DNA of 64,000 bases. Origin: Branchiostoma belcheri. Its lineage: Eukaryota > Chordata > Leptocardii > Amphioxiformes > Branchiostomatidae. Shown in pieces: positions 1 through 9,101 of the stretch. The translations under genes and the position numbers were made by a program. Each line of letters begins with the position of its first letter. Position 1 is the stretch's first letter. The notes under the pieces are model-generated. The model had not been told where the DNA came from. It did not search any database and was given only the letters and a program-made list of their open reading frames with translations. Location: positions 1,363,300 through 1,427,299 of the forward strand of contig NW_017804442.1 of NCBI RefSeq assembly GCF_001625305.1. Reading direction: 5' to 3'.

Positions 1-299
1 AATATATAGTTACTATATTATTATTTTTATTGCAACTTGTACTACTACGCTGTGTATGCCGTATTGCCCAACGTACCAACCCGACCGTTACACTTTTGTG
101 TAACGGGGCCGTTCGAGTTATTCTATGAAACATTTGGAAGCATGTGTGATAACAAAAGAGACTCCGGGCCGTACTGTTAGTTATAACACTGGCCAGAACA
201 TCCGTATCGAACGCAATCGCCGTCCAAGTATAAGCACACATACGCGTATTAGCAGCTGTTAGGGGGAGTGGTTTGACCCGGAAGTAGACTAGACAGCGG

Positions 300-1435
300 T
301 AGTCTGAAAACCCCCATGCAGACCGTGTTGTGTCCCAAACTGTGCCCGTCCCATTCCGTGCCTGAGCAGGCACAGAACGGGACACGGCCTGACTGTCCAG
401 AACCGTGCCCGGAAGTGCTGTCAATTATAGTGATTGGCGGGAACCTAAACATAATTATTCACGCCCACGATTTCTTATATGGCTAGATTACGTGAGATTT
501 TGTGAGTCTGTGTACAGCATGTGCTTTCAAAACGCAGTTTTCTCACAACTTAGTCTTATGTTTGGTCGACATGAACTTGGGACACATGTTATGAGAACTA
601 TGTTCAGTCCCCTAGCACGCAAGTTTTAATAATACGTGTCCAGAACGGTGTGCGGTCAGGCACGGTTCTGGATAGTCCCTCGCGTGTCCCAGAATGTAGC
701 TTTTCCCCAAGCACGGTTTGGGACACGCGCCGAGTGTCCCAGACCATGCCCAAGCACGGTTTGGGACACGCGCCGAGTGTCCCAGACCGTGCCCGGGCAT
801 GGTTTGGGACAAGGCCATCGCGTGTCCAGAACTGTGCTCGACCTGAAGCACGACGGTTCTGAACGAACACTTCGTTTATCTACAAGTTGATTTGCTCTAC
901 TCTGTCGTGGATACGCGTCAGGACTATCCAGGTCCGTGCGTTGGGTTGGTGGATAAGCAAGTGTTATTTCTGATTGATCGGGTCAGTCTGCTTTCTTGGG
1001 TATACTACGTGCTGTGTTGTATCAAGAACTGTGTTCGCATAATATGTGTTGCAGAATGATACAGGACACTCTGTTTGGACACTACATGTAAGTCGTAGAC
1101 CAGCGTGAAATGTTAAAATGTACTTTACAGAGCAGGAATTACACCGATTCTTTCTTATTCTTGCCCCGACGAAAAACAAAGATGGCGGCCTAAAACAGTA
1201 AACAACACGACGGGAAGGCTCCTCCCTCAAAACAATAAGCTCCACCCCCAAAGCACGGAATGGGACAAGGCCCTTATGTGTCCAGAACTGTGCCCGGTCA
1301 GGCACGGTTCGGGACAGTCCCCGCGTGTCCCGAACTGTGTTCAGTCCCGAGGCACGGTTTGGGACACGCGCCGTGTGTCCCAAACCATGCCCAGGCATGG
1401 TTTGGGACAAGGCACGGTTTGGGACACAACAAACC
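300..1435. repeat. Palindromic GGGACA/TGTCCC satellite clusters
   Basis: Three clusters (about 320-420, 637-860 and 1250-1430) are built from short mirrored words such as GGCACGGTTTGGGACA and its reverse complement TGTCCCAAACCGTGCC, joined by CACGCGCCG. Half-sites alternate in orientation, so each cluster could fold into several hairpins. The stretches between clusters (421-636, 861-1249) show no gene. Several overlapping open frames on both strands are a by-product of the repeat. I do not recognise the family. Confidence 0.8.
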
Positions 1436-1703
1436 GCAAAACACAGAAAAACCACGCCAAAATGAGTACTTAGAAGGTCAACTTTGACGGGACATATCTC
1501 GTCTTCCAGTGATTTTTGAATTTCCAACTGACCCACACACGGTGGTCTGACTCGTTGACATCACGGGAACACATAAACCAGCCTCATTTGACGTATCGTG
1601 ACCGTACAACGACTTTTTGTATGGAGCATTCTAAGTACTCAATCCGGCGCGTCACAATGCCCCAAAGCAAAGATACAAGGTGGTTTCCAATCTGTTTTCT
1701 TCA

Positions 1704-1830
1704 ATGAATGAATGAATGAATGAATGAATGAATGAATGAATGAATGAATGGATGGATGGATGGATGAGTGAGTGAATGGATGGATGGATGGATGAATGAA
1801 TGAATGAATGAATGAATGAATGAATGAAAA
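1704..1830. repeat. (AATG)n/(GATG)n tetranucleotide array
   Basis: This is an almost uninterrupted run of AATG units with an internal block of GATG units. The His/Ser-rich open frame on the minus strand is a translation of the repeat, not a gene. Confidence 0.97.
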
Positions 1831-2194
1831 GCTAGTACCAAAGTACCAAATGAATGTATGACTGACTGAGCAAATGAAAGATTTTTCAATCTGAGGGCCG
1901 AATACAGAAATACGGAAATCAATGAATCAATGATCATTTCGACCGGATATGAAAAGTACATGGTTGCCATAGGCTGAATTTCGTACTTCATTAAAAACTT
2001 TACCGAAAGAAAATGCTACCTTAAAACAGGTAGGTAGGTAGTTGTGTGTGTTTTTTTTTCATTATATTTTTCTTTGATTCTTTATTTCTTTTTCCTTTAA
2101 ATTAAAGGAAAAATAAAAGTTTAATATAAGTTATATATTCCAACAGGTATTAGACGTGGGTACTGCACACTCAAGTTTTTCAACTTATATTAAT

Positions 2195-2365
2195 GCCGCC
2201 ACCAACACAGGGGACAATATAATACTCATTTTCACCTGAGCAAAGTGAGGAAAGTTGTGTAAAGTGCCTTTCCCAAGGGCACAAGATCGGTGGCATGTCA
2301 GGACTCGAACCCGGGACCTCTTGTTTCCGAGTCGAGCACTCTGCCGCTTCGCCACACGACCCCAC
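2195..2365 (-). mobile_element. tRNA-derived SINE
   Basis: On the minus strand there is an A-box-like stretch (TGGCGAAGCGGCAGAGTGC) and a B-box (GGTTCGAGTCC) at the right spacing, followed by a non-tRNA tail. The acceptor ends do not pair as in a functional tRNA, so this is a SINE head rather than a tRNA gene. Confidence 0.7.
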
Positions 2366-2445
2366 TATATTCTTTACTTTTGCAAGGAGGTTGCTTTTTC
2401 AAAAGTTTTTGTCGGCCCGCCGGAGTCAACTCCAGCTTTGCCGAC

Positions 2446-2619
2446 CAAGGCTTCGGGAGGCGACTGGAAAGAGTAGAAATCGCCCAAATAGAGAGATAAC
2501 ATGCCAGGGTGCTGCAAACTGTTCTCTAGGCGCGGACCAATTCCCCTGGTATGTCACCTCTCTCTATTTGGCCGATTTTTACTCTTTCTAGCCGCCTCCC
2601 GAAGCCTGGTAGAGGCTAG
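2446..2619. mobile_element. Foldback MITE, family A (AGCCTCTACCAGGCTTC ends)
   Basis: The left arm (CTTCGGGAGGCGACTGGAAA onward) is mirrored by the right arm ending in GAAGCCTGGTAGAGGCT. Other copies are at 29766-29975, 30784-31070 and 56036-56182, with a diverged relative at 34441-34650. The centre varies. It has no coding capacity and lies just upstream of TPT1. Confidence 0.85.
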
Positions 2620-2729
2620 TAGCCAGCTTTGCCGACCCCGACCAGGACATCGGAAGCCCTCGGGGGTCCGCTGACGTCATCTTCGTGGAATGTCGGCGCC
2701 CTTCGTGAGTCATCGGCGTTGCGCAATCG

Positions 2730-2738
2730 CCCTTTTCC
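2730..2738 (+). promoter_or_regulatory. Candidate 5'TOP tract of TPT1
   Basis: CCCTTTTCC is a pyrimidine run 60 bases upstream of the TPT1 start codon. In other animals TPT1 mRNA is a 5'TOP message whose translation is controlled through mTOR and LARP1. Whether transcription starts at this C cannot be told from sequence alone. Confidence 0.4.
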
Positions 2739-2798
2739 GGATCTTCCATCTTGAGTGCCACACGTACGCGTACAGGGATCCGCCATCATCCAGCCAAA

Positions 2799-5700
2799 AT
2801 GATCATCTACAAGGACATAGTCAGCGGTTAGATACACTCAAACCTTCATCTGAAAAGTTAACATCCATATTTTGTTGTTTTGATGGTCATTTTCGGCACG
2901 ATGGTGAGGAAAATGAGAGGTTTCGTGAGCGAAGCCGGTTTCGAATGCCCCCCTCCCCCATTCCTAATTTTTTTTTCTCTCTTTCTTCCCAACCAGGCGA
3001 TGAAATGTTTAGCGATGCCTACAAGATAAAAGAGGTCGACGATTACTTCTACGAACTCGAGGGAAAGGTAACCGAGTGTTTCTTGTTTGTATTTATGGGT
3101 AAAAACGTGTAAACATGTTCCGTTGTTAGGCAGTTTTCTTTCTTTTTTTCGGGGGGGGGGTGTGAGTCATAGATTCCGCAGTTTTCAATTTTACAAAACG
3201 TCGAGGGTAAAAAATTATAATCAGATGAACAGCAAAAGTATGGATCATATTTGAGTTCAAGGATTTGTATTAGAGTTTTTTTTTTAAATCTCTAATCCAT
3301 TTTGTAGTAAGAACAGAGTTTTTTTGTCCTGGGTAAAAAATTATTTCTGGTCACCTACTGTACAGTTAGGTGTCAAAATATTCATTGATTCTGTATTGAC
3401 TCAGCATGGGTGTTGGATACTTGCATAATGTATTATAAACAAGACATGTGAAAAAAGACTTCAGTCCTTTCTTGGTCAGTGTATCAGAATCGAACACAGC
3501 TAACAGTTATGTGCTGTGGTGTGTAAGTCGAATCTACCAGGGTTCTATATAATACTGAGCAAAGCCCTATCTAGGGCATCCCGCCCAGGGTGCACGGCTA
3601 TTGCGGCCGGTGGGGTGCGGTGTGGAAAAATGTGCATAAAAATAAAACAAAACCAAACATAAATTAGTGCATTTTGTGAATGGCCGCAATTAGTAATCCC
3701 GACTTACATCTGTGGGACGGGGTGGCCCAGGTGCAGGGCCAACCCCGTCTTGAATGTGTCAACAGATAGTTGTGTCACTAGGTGTTCCGGTAGTGCGTTC
3801 CATTCTGTGATGGTTCTTGGAAAGTAGCTGGACCTGAATATGTTGGTTTTGCAGCTGAGAGTTATGTATCGCAGGAGGTGGCCCCTTGTAGTGTTAGTGT
3901 TCTTTGTGATGTAGTCTTGTGTAGGTATGGCTACTGGACTGTGTACTTATGCTGCAATGTGTACTTATCTAGATCACCACAGAGAAAGGTGGAATCGACG
4001 AGTCAGCGATCGGAGGAAACGCCAGCGCTGAGGACGCAGTGGAGGGGCTGGAGGAAAGCTCCAAGACCGGATGTAACATCGTTATCGCACAGAGGCTGCA
4101 GGAAACCCAGTACACCAAGGAGCAGTACAAGATCTACATCAAGGGGTACAACAAAAGTGAGTTGTTATTTTGTTAAATAAACTTTTTTTCTTTAATATTC
4201 TTGTGTAGCATGTCTCAGCTTCACCTTGCAAGCACGTCTAACCCTAGTACATTGATGTTCTAGCCTGTTTTTTGTGTGTAATAACCTTTTTTTTCTTTAA
4301 TGGGGGCCTGCAAGGGGGGGTCCCGATAACGCTCTGCGCTGAATTCGGAAACTTCTCGATTACGCTCTACTATAAATTTCAAGTGGCTACAACGCATTAC
4401 GTAGAATTGAAATGGCGAATACGCTGTATGCAAAATGTGCCAATTACACTCTACGTTGAATTGGAGCGGTCCGTCTACGCTCTCTACGGAAAAGGGCCCT
4501 GATGTATGTGGCTTCCTTCACTCCTCTCAAGAAATAGTCTTGTTGAGTTTCTAAAATCCTTACAGTATCAAGTGAAACAAAGTGTCCGGGTGACTCTATG
4601 TGGATGCGTTGAGACACCTCTGAACTAGCAGAGCTAGGCCATGTATGTTCTTGAAACCTGGCTTTTAGAGACCTCTCTGTTTCCCCAATGTACGTCACCT
4701 GAAACTTGTTTCTTTTGTTGACCCCTCAGGATGTTGGAACACCTAACAAAGAACAACCCTGACAGGGTTAGTGACTTCAAGACTGCAGCCGCTGCAGGAA
4801 TGAAGAAAGTTTTGGGCAACTTCAAGAACTGGCAATTCTTCACAGGTAAGTCTTCTTAAAACAGAAACTAAAGTGTTTAAATTAAACTTTTGATCCAACA
4901 CAAAGAAATATCTCACCTAGAGCTTTCGACTAGTCACTCTGGTCTTCCTCGGTAGACTGACCCAGTGAAGCTTGTCATATGGCTTCTTTGAAGTGTGATG
5001 TCAAGCTGTAGGTGAGAGGTTTCTTTGTGTTAGATCAAAAGTTTTAACCTTAAAACATGTAACTACCAACACAGATGAACTTTCATAATAGAAACTGAAG
5101 TGGTATGTTCAATGTCTAACCAAAGTTATCATAGTATACATGGAAAGTACGGTGAGGAGTACTAGTAGTGATGGGTAGGCAATGGCAAAGATGGTAAGAT
5201 GATACATATTTCAGAGAATGGACAGGCATCACACTAAGTGAAACACAAAAAGGAACAGAAAACCCAGAAGGTTGACAGCACATGGGTGGCTGGGGGAGAG
5301 ATTGACAGGCAGTATGACAGAAGTGTCAGACACAGGAAACAGGGTGATACTGAATGTCAAAAGAACCAAAAATGCTTCTAGAAGTCTGAAATCTCTGGTT
5401 TCTTATCATTGAAGTTCATCTGTGTTGGTAGCAATCATAGTACGAGGCTTAACTTTATTCCAGCACAAAGTTACATGGAGATAAAATTTCAGCGACCACT
5501 GATGCCCACTGATCCGGACTTGTAAGAATGTTTAGGTTCAAGTCCAAAAAAAACTAAATGTCAAGAACCGAGTCCGGATTTATTACCATAAAAGACCTTT
5601 TCACATACCCCTTTTCTCTCCAAACCACCTAAAACCTTCCGTAGATTGCAAAACCTTTGCTGCAAAATGAAGAAAACATTGCCATCGGGCATCATCAAGT

Positions 5701-7003
5701 ACCGGCCTCTATGTTATGTGGCCAAAGTTCATAACAGGGTCTCCAACATGCAATTTTGTATATGCCATGGGTTTAGGTCCGGACTTACAAGTCCGGAACT
5801 GAACCTAAACCTCCGGACTTGAATCCGGACTTGAACCTAAATGTGGGTTTAGGTACACAGCACTAGTTTCGGGAGTCTTGAGATCTGTGATTTGTTTTCC
5901 CTCTAGGAGAGAAGATGGACCCTGACGGTATGGTGGCTCTGTTGGACTAACATAAGACTGAAATCTGTGGTTTGTTGTTTTCCCTCTAGGAGAGAAGATG
6001 GACCCTGACGGTATGGTGGCACTGATGGACTACAGGGAGGATGGAGTGACTCCCTACATGCTCTTCTTCAAGGACGGCCTGGAGGAGGAGAAATGTGTAA
6101 GTTGTGCAAACAATTTCAAACAAACAAACAAACAAACAAGCAAACAAACGATTGTAGTTTTTAACCCTTGTCCTGCTGACATTCCTGGCACAATATTTTT
6201 CAATAATTTCATGTCTTAATTAGATCATAGACCCCCAATTTTTTTTGCCCTGTAGTGGCATAGTTACTTCCACATCCGTTGCGTTTCGCTGCGGTGCGAT
6301 GCGTTGCACGAGTAAATACCCCCAAATCGTACCTATACAGGGCGCTATATATTTGGTGCTGTAGATGCAGAACAACAATTGTTGTGCTCTGCAGGGCAAG
6401 GGTTAACAGTTGCTGCAAGACAATTTGTGTACTCTCCAAGCAGATGTTTGGGTTTTAGGTGGTTATTTTTGGCGTGTCTTTAGACTCTTTTTATCGGGGG
6501 TTTCTTTTTTGCACTGGAATTTTTCTTTCACTCAACCCAACATGAAAGAAAAACCAGTGCAAAATAGAAACCCCAATAAAAAAGCCTAAAAATAACCCAA
6601 AACCCAAACCTCTGCTTGGAGAGTACATTTGTGAACACATTTCAAACTGTACCATCCTGGTGTTGCACAGTTAAGTGACAGTGTTTTGAGAGAGACTGGC
6701 AGAGAGAGAGCGAACACTGGTGCAGGTAACATTGAAATTAACCTGCACCAGACAAGTTTTGCCTGCACCTCTCAGACTTTAGGAAGTATGGATCACGTTT
6801 AACACTGTTCAGAAATTTTTGCCAGTATTTCTTTTGTACTTCATAGGTGGTAACAGTCAATGCAGAAAGGAAAAATCCACATATACCTACTACATGTATA
6901 TTTTGACCCAGTACGTCAACTGTAGCCGATGAATTGTCACCATTTTTAAAGTCTTTGTTCCTATGTTCACATGGCTAATATGGTTCCTCTTGTTTTTCAG
7001 TAA
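2799..7003 (+). CDS. TPT1: Translationally controlled tumor protein (TCTP)
   Basis: Small conserved cytosolic protein linked to growth, Ca2+ and tubulin binding, and cell survival. Exons: 2799-2826, 2997-3067, 3973-4156, 4730-4845, 5990-6096 and 7001-7003, about 169 codons (human 172). It opens with MIIYKDIVS and carries the TCTP signature IGGNASAED, the block [19 protein letters not shown], and the end [13 protein letters not shown]...EEEKC. Introns are GT-AG. Exon 6 contributes only the TAA stop. One oddity is that joining exon 3 at its best donor (4157) to the acceptor before 4730 breaks the frame by one base. A weaker donor at 4161 would keep it open, or a G may be missing in this assembly. 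A partial copy of exon 5 precedes the real exon. Possible poly(A) signals are at 7320-7325 and 7933-7938. Identity is certain; the exon 3/4 junction is not. Confidence 0.94.
3541..3915 (-). mobile_element. Non-LTR retrotransposon 3' end (RT C-terminus)
   Basis: Read on the minus strand, this encodes the typical end of a LINE ORF2, including [15 protein letters not shown] followed by [12 protein letters not shown] and a stop, then a 3' UTR. It lies in TPT1 intron 2, antisense to the gene. Only the tail is present, as expected for a 5'-truncated insertion. Confidence 0.75.
4444..4705 (-). mobile_element. Penelope-like element GIY-YIG remnant
   Basis: The minus-strand frame reads [18 protein letters not shown], then [19 protein letters not shown] and [12 protein letters not shown]. 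This is the order of the GIY-YIG endonuclease domain at the C-terminus of Penelope-like retroelements. The first YIG of the YIG...R...E layout is intact. No reverse transcriptase is nearby, so this is a fragment. It ends about 25 bp before the TPT1 exon 4 acceptor. Confidence 0.8.
4890..5090. mobile_element. Repeat family B (GAAAGTTCATCTGTGTTGGTA ends)
   Basis: It contains AGAGCTTTCGACTAGTCACT and CTTCCTCGGTAGACTGACCC and ends with ACCAACACAGATGAACTTTC. Relatives are at 20175-20460 (an inverted pair), 23930-24105 and 30899-31011. The end motif alone also occurs near 5410, 10068, 60205 and 62573. The class is uncertain: such tails are sometimes part of Penelope-like elements, but no coding part is attached here. 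Confidence 0.65.
5490..5870. mobile_element. Foldback MITE, TCCGGACTTGTAAG family
   Basis: About 380 bp in which the left part (GATCCGGACTTGTAAGAATG) mirrors the right part (GGACTTACAAGTCCGGAACT), ending ACAGCACTAG. A better-preserved copy with AGTGCTGCATACC at both ends is at 51568-51952. It lies in TPT1 intron 4 just before the duplicated exon 5 head. Confidence 0.85.
5907..5950 (+). pseudogene. Partial duplicate of TPT1 exon 5 with acceptor
   Basis: CCCTCTAG followed by GAGAGAAGATGGACCCTGAC repeats the real exon 5 start 83 bp upstream. Read in the TPT1 frame it gives [13 protein letters not shown] and then TAA, where the real exon continues YREDG. There is no donor. If its acceptor were used it would truncate TCTP by roughly 22 residues. 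Confidence 0.9.
6440..6630. mobile_element. Foldback MITE, CTCTCCAAGCAGAGGTTTGG family
   Basis: A near-complete inverted repeat of about 190 bp with arms of about 85 bp. A second full copy is at 56500-56716. It contains long runs such as GGTTTCTTTTTTGCACTG mirrored by CAGTGCAAAATAGAAACC. It has no open frame and lies in TPT1 intron 5. Confidence 0.9.
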
Positions 7004-8014
7004 TGTAACAAGATGGCGTGAAAATCTGTCGCAACTCCTGTGCACTTTGCCAACTTCAACATCTCTGAAACATCCAAGCCTGGTCGCTCCTCTGAACACC
7101 ATCAAGCCTAGATAGTTCTCATACGCACGGTTTTAAAATTAAAATTTAAAAAAAGAGAGAGAGAAAGAAAACGAGAAAATGAAAATCTCCAGAAGCTGTA
7201 TGGGCAACATCGACGCAAACACCACCTGGACACTGAGAAAGGAATCTGACTTGCATATTGACAATGTCAACGTAGCCAAGTTTGTAACAATGGTAGCGTT
7301 GTCATTTGCTACACGAACGAATAAAAAGCTCTGACTTCCTATGTTGCGAGTCATTGAGTTGATGAACCTGTAGTTTCTTGAAAAATATGAAGTTATGCTT
7401 CAGTCTAATTATTTATTGTTTTATCCCAGAAATTTGTATCCGTCGATCCATAGCCAGAATATCACCCTTTTAGAAGTCTTGACAATTGTAGTTGCCAGCT
7501 TGAGCCAAAAAGATTGGGTGCAGCAGCTAGTAAAAAATGAGGTAGAAAACAGAATGTAATGTTATAACGTAAATTTCTTTTTTAATTGTCCATTTACTGT
7601 GATGTGCAAATATATGTTTTTCACTCCAAAAAATGCTGTAGTCACTACGTAAAACTTAGTCATGCTAGTATAATTCGAGTAATTGCTAGTGTTTAAACTT
7701 TAATTTACCTAGCTGTGCAGTACAATTCATCTATTTTTGAATGTATGGCTAGTTTCCGATTATAGCTAGAACGTACTAAGGCTAATAGTACTAGTATGCT
7801 CTGCAGAAGCTGAAGAGAGTCTTTTGCTACCTCAATGCATTTTGTTGTCGGCAGAAAATATCTTGGTTCTTATAGTTAAGTCCACTCTTCTGTTCTGTGA
7901 GTCCTCTTGCCAAAATCTGCCTTATCTGAAGAAATAAAAGCTGTCAACTTACCGTCCAGCTATTGCCATCCTGACATTTTATTAGTCTCAGTGTACTAAA
8001 TACTTTTTCGAACC

Positions 8015-8410
8015 AGTGGGCAACCTACGGCAAAAATTAGGTTGCCCATCAGAATTTTAGGTTGCCCCACCTATAAGTTACTACTTTCCTCAAATTAAGT
8101 AATGTTACATACATAAGCCTTTGACAATATTTCTAACAGCCTTTAGTTAACTGATACTAGTAATAGCCATTAATACCTAAAATTAAAAAGCATCTACCGG
8201 ATACAGTGGTGCAAGCCAATTTTGGGGGGGGGGGGATTCTTAAAATTCAGGTAGCACACTGGGCTACCCAGGTTCTCAAAAGTAGGTTGCCCCAAGTAAA
8301 ATTTGGTTGCCCGGTGCAGCTGGGCAACCAGGTATTTTGCATGCTGCAGTCTCCACCAGAGATTCCCTTTTTAGGCCAATTTCTACAATTTATCAGCCTG
8401 CAAAAGGAGC
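8015..8410. mobile_element. GGTTGCCC-type palindromic repeat
   Basis: AGGTTGCCCA and its complement recur through this stretch (near 8040, 8060, 8285 and 8310). It is followed by a piece of the AGTCTCCACCAGA MITE near 8347-8400. It separates the TPT1 3' end from the SYCE1-like promoter. The rest of 7004-8014 holds the TPT1 3' UTR and nothing else I recognise. Confidence 0.55.
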
Positions 8411-8644
8411 CTGGTGGAGACTACTATTTTATTGTGTGTGACAAACCTATAAGAATTTTTTCCTTGGTGCTCTCAGTCATTGAATTACTATGGATAATTG
8501 TGCCCCAGTGACTACTAGTATGTTGAAGTATTATTTGCAAATCTCGACGGTCAAACCCAGTGCACGTTCCCAGGAAAATATTAATTTTCGTATGTAATTG
8601 TAGTTAAGTTACATCATAAAACACATGTATTAGTTTTCTTATGG

Positions 8645-8667
8645 GCAAGATGGCGTGCATCACGTGA
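8645..8667. promoter_or_regulatory. YY1-like and E-box sites upstream of the SYCE1-like gene
   Basis: CAAGATGGCG (8645-8654) matches a YY1 core and TCACGTGA (8660-8667) is a palindromic E-box. They lie about 440 bp before the start codon at 9102, near the likely transcription start. They are motif matches only. Confidence 0.4.
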
Positions 8668-9101
8668 TTTGAATGCACGAATCAGATGCCAGGAATTTTG
8701 GCGCGAAATGTAGGTTCTGAAGCAGACGACATTTTGGACCCCGACAGACGACATTTGAGAAGTTTCCAGGTTTCTCACTCATTTTAGAGCATTTAGAGAG
8801 TACATTTGTCGAGTTCAGTCGTAGATAAAGGTTAGTTTGTTGTGAGTTTGTAGAAAAAACGCCAAAATTTAATCTTTTTTGGAAAATTCTGACCGCCGAT
8901 CATCCGAATGGGGAGGGGGGCGAGATTGGAACGACGATTGCGTTGTTGCTATAATTTCTTGCGTAACTTGACCTAAAAATGACTTGAAAACGTTTCCCGT
9001 TCGTAAGGATAGTATGCTTGAAGTTTGATGCTGATTTCTTGGTCGTTCAAATGAGTTTGAAGTGTTAATTTTTGCCGAAATTAGGCGGATATTTGGTGAC
9101 G

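Noticed and set aside
1701-1991. 96-residue His/Ser/Phe-rich minus-strand frame
   Set aside because: Translation of the AATG/GATG tetranucleotide array.
2283-2363. Possible tRNA gene (minus)
   Set aside because: A- and B-boxes are present but the acceptor stem does not pair and a SINE tail follows.
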